Shown here piece by piece: positions 5,892-8,947 of a stretch of DNA of 8,947 nucleotides. The notes under the pieces were generated by a model. It had not been told where the DNA came from and searched no databases. It saw nothing but the letters and a program-made list of their open reading frames with translations. The stretch is from Limnoraphis robusta CS-951 (GTDB taxonomy: Bacteria > Cyanobacteriota > Cyanobacteriia > Cyanobacteriales > Microcoleaceae). How positions within the stretch are numbered: the first letter of the stretch is position 1; each line of letters begins with the position of its first letter. The DNA lies in the NCBI RefSeq assembly GCF_000972705.2, contig NZ_LATL02000330.1:1-8947 (forward strand), written 5' to 3'. A program made the translations under genes and the position numbers.

Positions 5892-6164
5892 AGCGATGAA
5901 GGAACATTAGGCTTAATGATTGAATTTTATTCTCATTTGAGGGACGTTAATATTAAAGCAGAGGCGTTGCGACAAGCACAATTAGCCATGATTCATGGTC
6001 AAGTTACAATTAAAGATGGACAGTTAAAAGCTTCAAGTCGTTCGCCTGAAAATATCACCCTTCCCGCAGAACTCGCCACAGCTTACAGCGAAGCCATCTC
6101 ATATTATGTCCGGTTGATTAATTCTGTTATGGGGTGGGGCGGGTTTATCTCAATCTCTCAGTAG
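5892..6164 (+). pseudogene. C-terminal remnant of a CHAT-domain protein
   Basis: The forward frame reads SDEGTLGLMIEFYSHLRD (from 5892), then KAEALRQAQLAMIHGQVTI, DGQL and ITLPAELA. This is the end of the caspase-like CHAT domain (PF12770) of cyanobacterial TPR-CHAT proteins. An in-frame TAA at 5889-5891 closes the upstream side, so the catalytic His and Cys, the TPR repeats and the usual 'SLWxV' stretch before SDEG are missing or scrambled. The normal end 'HPYYWSG-L-L-G' is also broken. The DNA at 6094-6135 keeps CAT, TAT TAT and TCC GGT in different frames, implying small indels, and the present frame reads ISYYVRLINS and stops at 6162-6164. The ATG at 5916 is internal to the domain and not a real start. 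The fragment lies head to head with the exoprotein remnant. Confidence 0.75.
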
Positions 6165-6196
6165 TGCTAAAGATATTGACTGAACCCCGCCCCTAC
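6131..6196. repeat. GC-rich inverted repeat of the GTAGGGGC type
   Basis: GGGGCGGG (6136-6143) pairs with CCCGCCCC (6186-6193), extended by T/A pairs around one bulge, with about 42 nt between the arms. The right arm ends in CCCCTAC, like the hairpin arms at 4500-4527 and 8077-8104. It overlaps the decayed end of the CHAT remnant and may be a related dispersed repeat. Confidence 0.5.
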
Positions 6197-6286
6197 AGAA
6201 TCATTATTGATTAGTCGGACATGATATCACCCTTATTACTGGTCGGGGTTTACAATGATTGGCAGTCCTTGGTAAATACAAATCTA

Positions 6287-6331
6287 GGAAAAAAACAACG
6301 CGAGATGATCTAGATCTCCCGCGTTTGTTTT
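6287..6331 (-). terminator. Rho-independent terminator of prk
   Basis: On the reverse strand, 28 bases beyond the prk stop, ACGCG with AGAT pairs to ATCT and CGCGT (6298-6306 with 6314-6324, two-base bulge). The stem extends through further A/T pairs, and a run of seven T (complement of 6289-6295) follows. GC-rich stem plus T-tract is the classical form. The A/T extension on the other side (TTTGTTTT at 6324-6331) could make it bidirectional. Confidence 0.75.
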
Positions 6332-6358
6332 AGATTAAAAGATAGCAACGTTGGTGTT

Positions 6359-7363
6359 TTAGACAGCCGCCGCCACTTTTTCTCCACTTCCAACCAAGCG
6401 TTCATAGGTGGCTCGCATTTTTAAGCCCACCAACACTTGGAACAATCCGCTACCATCATTAGAGCCAGGATACTCTCGATGTTCACGCATCATGTGAGTC
6501 AGTTCGCCATAATACTTAGTTGAGATATTGCTCAGGTGTCCCTCAACGTAAATCATCTCATCTAAGTTATCAAACTTACCATCAACTTCTAGAACTGAGA
6601 CTTCGTTACCGTAGTAAGCATCAGGCCCGTAGTACATCTTGATACCGGGATAGGAACAGGTTAGCTTACGTCCGCAAGGAGTCCAGTAAATGGTTGATCC
6701 TTCATCAAATAGATAAGCGGGTTCAAAACCTTCAATTCCTTCTCGTTGAATCAAGCGAATTCGCAAGACTTTATGCTCTTTATGATCGGGAATTAATTGA
6801 GTCGGTAAAATCTGAATAACAACGTTGGCGTATTGTTTTTGAGGATCGATGTAGGCTTCAAAATCAGGACGACGGGCATTAATTGAGGCTAAAACATCTT
6901 CATAACGATGACCCCGTTCTGCCATGTCGCGCTGAATCTTCCAAGCAATTTTGACCTCATCACTGATGTCAAGATAGACGCTAAAATCGAGAAGTTCGCG
7001 CACCCGTTCATCATATAAGGGATGTAACCCTTCAACCACAACAATATGATTGGGATCAATCCGCTCAGGCGGATCAATCATCCCCGTTTCGTGGTTATAA
7101 ATTGGCTTCATAATTGACTGACCGTTTTTCAGCGCCTTGATCTGTTCAGCCATCAGATCAAAGTTGTTGGCTCTCGGATCAAGAGCTGTAATTCCAGTTT
7201 CTTTACGCTGTTTGCGATCTAAACTGTGATAATCATCCAAACAAATAACGGTAACAAAATCTTCCCCAAAAATGTCTGTTATACGACGTAAAAATGTAGA
7301 TTTTCCACATCCAGAATCTCCAGCAACGCCAATAAGTACGACACGATCCGGCTTACTCACCAT
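6359..7363 (-). CDS. prk: Phosphoribulokinase
   Basis: This is a 334-residue enzyme of normal cyanobacterial length. It phosphorylates ribulose 5-phosphate with ATP to ribulose 1,5-bisphosphate, the Rubisco substrate, in the Calvin-Benson cycle in the cytoplasm. The P-loop GVAGDSGCGKST spans 12-23. LDDYH (42-46) provides active-site acidic residues, and VVVEGLHPLYDERV (108-121) is the Walker B/substrate region. PRK-specific segments include YNHETG (89-94) and RDMAERGH (145-152). Both redox pairs are present: Cys19-Cys41 and Cys230-Cys236, the latter in TPCGRKLTCSYPG. These allow thioredoxin control and inhibition in the GAPDH-CP12-PRK complex. The ATG at 7363 follows AGAGGG with a 5-nt gap, a fair Shine-Dalgarno. 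It appears monocistronic: an upstream non-coding stretch with a dyad at 7397-7418 and its own terminator downstream. It seems fully intact. Confidence 0.98.
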   Translation of the reverse strand: MVSKPDRVVLIGVAGDSGCGKSTFLRRITDIFGEDFVTVICLDDYHSLDRKQRKETGITALDPRANNFDLMAEQIKALKNGQSIMKPIYNHETGMIDPPERIDPNHIVVVEGLHPLYDERVRELLDFSVYLDISDEVKIAWKIQRDMAERGHRYEDVLASINARRPDFEAYIDPQKQYANVVIQILPTQLIPDHKEHKVLRIRLIQREGIEGFEPAYLFDEGSTIYWTPCGRKLTCSYPGIKMYYGPDAYYGNEVSVLEVDGKFDNLDEMIYVEGHLSNISTKYYGELTHMMREHREYPGSNDGSGLFQVLVGLKMRATYERLVGSGEKVAAAV

Positions 7364-7396
7364 AGGTTCCCTCTAACCATCAAAAACTGTTTACAA

Positions 7397-7418
7397 GCTC
7401 AATAGCTTTATTTTGAGC
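7397..7418 (-). promoter_or_regulatory. Dyad in the prk leader
   Basis: GCTCAA (7397-7402) and TTGAGC (7413-7418) are perfect inverted repeats around a 10-nt A+T-rich spacer, 34-55 bases upstream of the prk start. LysR-type regulators of carbon-fixation genes (CbbR/RbcR) bind dyads of this size, so this is a candidate operator. It could also be an mRNA leader hairpin. No strong -35/-10 pair is visible next to it. Confidence 0.4.
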
Positions 7419-7722
7419 ATATGAAATCAGACCAACATCAGGACAGTTTATTGACAGCCATGCCCGAAAGTGGAGCAATAAGCAACACAAGGCTGTTGGC
7501 TGACTCCTGACTGACAGATGGCCTCAAGAAGTAGCAAGCTAGGTATTTTATACTAACTTTTGCTTTAGATTTTACCAGAAGGGGATCATCCCTACAAGAC
7601 TTATTCTTGCCAAGTTTCACGGAAAAAGACGAAAAACTGATGGGTGTACTCCGGCAGCGATGCTTCTGGATCGAACTACACATCTGTTTCTCGGTAGTTT
7701 AACATTCTAGCACTAATACAAC
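7419..7722. other. Non-coding stretch upstream of prk
   Basis: No gene is supported here. One reverse-strand frame (7438-7683) is open, but its product is low in recognisable pattern, rich in Ser, Lys and Cys, and has no Shine-Dalgarno. TATAAAAT on the reverse strand (complement of 7545-7552) could be a -10 box for a prk transcript with a long leader, but no good -35 is present. Confidence 0.4.
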
Positions 7723-7774
7723 ACCCCCCTCAAGATAGAACGCCTAATTCACGGCTTGCTGATCTGAGGGGGGT
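7723..7774. repeat. Long GC-rich hairpin, possible terminator or small RNA
   Basis: ACCCCCCTCA (7723-7732) pairs perfectly with TGAGGGGGGT (7765-7774), a 10-bp stem with six consecutive G-C pairs and a 32-nt loop. It stands between the 68-residue ORF and the prk leader. Flanks are only weakly T-rich (TTCTTC on the forward strand, TTGTATT on the reverse), so an intrinsic terminator is possible but imperfect. A structured small RNA is the alternative. Confidence 0.45.
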
Positions 7775-7819
7775 TCTTCGTACAGGAGAATTAACAGGCT
7801 TCATTCCATACTTTGCTGA

Positions 7820-8026
7820 CTATTCCTGACTGGGCTTGTCTTGAGAGGGGGTTGGGGAATGGGAACTTTTGGCAATATATTCTCCGTAATACAGGCTAAA
7901 CTGCCAAAATCTTCTCAAAAATCCCCTGACATCATCATAGATTTTGAGCGATTTATTGCTAAAACGAGAATTTAAAGGGAACTCTGTTTTCTGCTTAGAA
8001 TTGAATTGAGAGGTGATCCTAATCAT
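7820..8026 (-). CDS. Hypothetical 68-residue protein
   Basis: The ATG at 8026 opens 68 codons ending in TAG. The N-terminal third is polar and basic (MIRITSQFNSKQKTEF). The centre, DDVRGFLRRFWQFSLYYGEY (31-50), is aromatic and amphipathic and looks like a peripheral membrane or partner-binding helix. The tail SSHSPTPSQDKPSQE is Pro/Ser-rich and disordered. The ordered layout suggests a genuine small protein rather than chance, but I do not recognise it. There is no Shine-Dalgarno (the context is TTTTACGG-ATG). It lies between a long hairpin and a dispersed repeat, on the same strand as prk, 456 bp upstream of it. Confidence 0.42.
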   Translation of the reverse strand: MIRITSQFNSKQKTEFPLNSRFSNKSLKIYDDVRGFLRRFWQFSLYYGEYIAKSSHSPTPSQDKPSQE

Positions 8027-8076
8027 CCGTAAAACTCCAACTTAATTAACTTTAAAATAGAAGATATAGAACCGGC

Positions 8077-8150
8077 GTAAGGGCAATTTATCAATAGCCC
8101 CTACTTTTCAGAGGCTGTGAGTATTCACCAATGATTTATGATTGCTATAT
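8077..8150 (+). repeat. Second, inverted copy of the MITE-like repeat
   Basis: Base-by-base comparison with the reverse complement of 4454-4527 gives 59 identities in 74 positions without gaps, including 25 of 28 over the hairpin. The hairpin here is GTAAGGGC (8077-8084) with GCCCCTAC (8097-8104), extended by ATT/AAT around the loop TATC. The right end keeps ATTGCTATAT (8141-8150), ten bases of the 13-base terminal repeat. The opposite terminal repeat is not found upstream of 8077, so this copy is truncated or diverged. It ends 7 bp from the stop of the next gene. Confidence 0.7.
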
Positions 8151-8157
8151 GGGAAAA

Positions 8158-8442
8158 TTATCGGTTGTATCGTTGCTCTAACCAAAGTCGCAGTTCCGTT
8201 TCAGAAGCCCGTGAGAGAAAGCGATCATAAATCGGATCGTAAGCATTCCAGTAAGTATTACCCAAGCGATCTGAACAAGTCCAAACTTGAATCTCATCTG
8301 CGGCGCTTAGACCTGTGATCAGCCAATAAAAAGCTTGGCGAATAAGTTCTCTAAGCTGTGCAGAAATCCGAAAGTCTTTTTGTTGTTGATACCACAACCT
8401 TTCTAGGCGATATCGGTCGGAAACATTGGTAAAATTTGCCAT
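8158..8442 (-). CDS. Small soluble protein of unknown function
   Basis: The protein has 94 residues, beginning MANFTNVSDRYRLERLWYQQQ. An ATG nine bases earlier (8451) is also in frame, but GAGGGG abuts it directly while sitting nine bases from the ATG at 8442, so the latter is the better start. The N-terminal half is helical (ERLWYQQQKDFRISAQLREL, then IRQAFYWLITGL). The second half reads EIQVWTCSDRLGNTYWNAYDP, a beta-hairpin-like stretch, then a helix ending ETELRLWLEQRYNR. There is no signal peptide or transmembrane helix. It looks like a conserved cyanobacterial hypothetical protein; I cannot name it. The right end of a tnpB element lies 56 bp upstream of the start and may have replaced the original promoter region. 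A truncated repeat follows the stop. Confidence 0.72.
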   Translation of the reverse strand: MANFTNVSDRYRLERLWYQQQKDFRISAQLRELIRQAFYWLITGLSAADEIQVWTCSDRLGNTYWNAYDPIYDRFLSRASETELRLWLEQRYNR

Positions 8443-8498
8443 GATTAACATCCCCTCAAATTGGCTTTTCAGTCTATCCCTTGACTGATAAATTTACT

Positions 8499-8738
8499 TT
8501 GACATCCTCTCCGCCGTAAACGACGGAGATTCCAAACATCACTGTTTGGGTTTCCTCTTTCTATGAGTTGACTTACTCAACTGGGTTTCCCCACTTAAGC
8601 AGAGATCAGTCTCTCGGGAGGCGTTGATTTCCATCTGCCCGACGGTATTTTCAAAACAGATATTAAGCGGAAAAACGGATTAAGCTACGTGTGAGAAGCC
8701 TAGATTTATGCGTTTTACAGTCAAGTTAATCCGTTAAT
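8499..8738 (-). ncRNA. Putative TnpB omegaRNA (right-end RNA)
   Basis: TnpB guides derive from the 3' end of tnpB through the element's right end, and this 240-nt interval between the tnpB stop and the boundary has suitable structure. Hairpins are AGTTGA/TCAACT (8566-8571 with 8577-8582), CCAAAC/GTTTGG (8532-8537 with 8544-8549) and the terminal stem at 8509-8528. In the reverse-strand RNA the terminal stem is CUCCGUCG-UUUA-CGGCGGAG; its single non-Watson-Crick pair is G-U, as expected if the RNA is the selected product. GGGTTTCC is repeated at 8548-8555 and 8583-8590. The transcript would continue out of the element and take flanking bases from 8498 downward as its guide. Assignment is by position and structure; the 5' end is unknown. 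Confidence 0.6.
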
Positions 8739-8947
8739 CTATTTCTTATCCGTTTCTTGATTTGATAGCTGTTTTAATGCAGATTTTAGAATGTTTTTGG
8801 CGGCGTTTTCATCCCGGTCTGCTACATACCCACAGTGAGGACATTTGTGAGTCCGGGTGCTGAGAGTTTTGACAACCTTCTCACCGCAATTTGAGCAGTT
8901 TTGAGAAGTATATGCGGGTTCAACAGCAATCACCGTCACCCCATAAA
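8739..8947 (-). CDS. tnpB: TnpB-type RNA-guided nuclease, C-terminal part (partial)
   Basis: The frame enters from the right edge as ..Y-G-V-T-V-I-A-V-E-P and ends at 8739. It carries VEPAYTSQNCSNCGEKV, then HKCPHCGYVADRDENAAKN: a four-cysteine zinc finger (CxxC...CxxC) set in the RuvC nuclease domain, and the last RuvC acidic motif DRDxNAA. This is the standard C-terminus of TnpB (OrfB_Zn_ribbon, PF07282). The tail KSALKQLSNQETDKK is ordinary. The visible part is intact. It is a different copy from the tnpB at 1-182: both run on the reverse strand, but this shows the 3' end and the other the 5' end, in an order that cannot be one gene. Confidence 0.9.
   Translation of the reverse strand, partial: YGVTVIAVEPAYTSQNCSNCGEKVVKTLSTRTHKCPHCGYVADRDENAAKNILKSALKQLSNQETDKK

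Larger units (their letters stand above)
8499..8947 (-). mobile_element. IS605/IS1341-type element, right-end portion
   Basis: This segment contains the 3' part of tnpB (reverse strand) and the structured right end. The end has the hallmark hairpin CTCCGCCG-TAAA-CGACGGAG (8509-8528) followed, on the reverse strand, by GAGGATGTCAA. IS605-family right ends, for example ISDra2, finish in a similar hairpin and ...TCAA, which places the boundary at about 8499/8498. No tnpA is visible. The left end lies beyond the window. Confidence 0.7.

Noticed and set aside
5916..6164. Independent 82-residue small protein
   Set aside because: Its sequence is the internal and terminal part of a CHAT domain and the similarity extends upstream of the ATG, so it is a gene remnant.
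7668..7676. GTTCGATCC on the reverse strand, like a tRNA T-loop
   Set aside because: The flanking bases do not form a T-stem, and no acceptor, D or anticodon arm can be drawn around it.
7438..7683. Reverse-strand open frame of 81 codons upstream of prk
   Set aside because: It lacks a Shine-Dalgarno and recognisable pattern, and the DNA looks intergenic (CTGACTCCTGACTGAC-type sequence).
1..8947. An intact new defence or biosynthetic system
   Set aside because: Apart from TnpB and the decayed CHAT remnant I see no effector, sensor or multi-gene operon pattern; the complete genes are housekeeping, transport or isolated small proteins.

Overview
The window looks like chromosomal DNA of a filamentous cyanobacterium, probably of the Oscillatoriales (Planktothrix- or Oscillatoria-like; the genus is a guess). 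The evidence is a complete cyanobacterial-type phosphoribulokinase with both regulatory cysteine pairs, a DUF928 secreted protein, remnants of a CHAT protein and of a two-partner-secretion (haemagglutinin/S-layer type) exoprotein, IS605/IS1341-type tnpB genes, and three HIP1 octamers (GCGATCGC at 2261, 3382 and 5668).

Layout. 1-182: N-terminal part of a tnpB on the minus strand, running off the left edge. 183-455: structured non-coding DNA with consecutive hairpins and an octamer tandem repeat. 456-1322 (-): DUF928 secreted protein. 1546-3234 (+): large protein with a beta-propeller-like N-terminus and a C-terminal transglutaminase-like domain, followed by a 44-residue single-helix membrane protein at 3285-3419. 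3454-4386 (-): EamA/DMT transporter. 4387-4689: intergenic, holding a MITE-like palindromic repeat and an operator-like dyad. 4690-5025 (+): small four-helix membrane protein. 5022-5884 (-): C-terminal remnant of a two-partner-secretion exoprotein, frameshifted in a seven-G run. 5892-6164 (+): C-terminal remnant of a CHAT protein. 6359-7363 (-): prk with its own terminator. 7364-8157: mostly non-coding, with a prk leader dyad, a long GC-rich hairpin, a doubtful 68-residue ORF and a second copy of the MITE-like repeat. 8158-8442 (-): small conserved-looking soluble protein. 8499-8947 (-): right end of a second tnpB element, including the region where the TnpB guide RNA (omegaRNA) is expected.

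How the parts fit together. The only clear housekeeping gene is prk (Calvin cycle). DUF928, CHAT and two-partner-secretion genes are often neighbours in cyanobacteria. Here DUF928 is intact while the other two survive only as C-terminal pieces lying head to head, which suggests a rearranged and decaying cluster. Two tnpB genes in the same orientation bracket the window, and two copies of a palindromic repeat of about 74 bp lie in opposite orientations at 4454-4527 and 8077-8150. I see no intact new multi-gene system. The points most worth a second look are the CHAT/TPS junction, the G7 frameshift, the MITE-like family, the putative native omegaRNA guide, and the small proteins.
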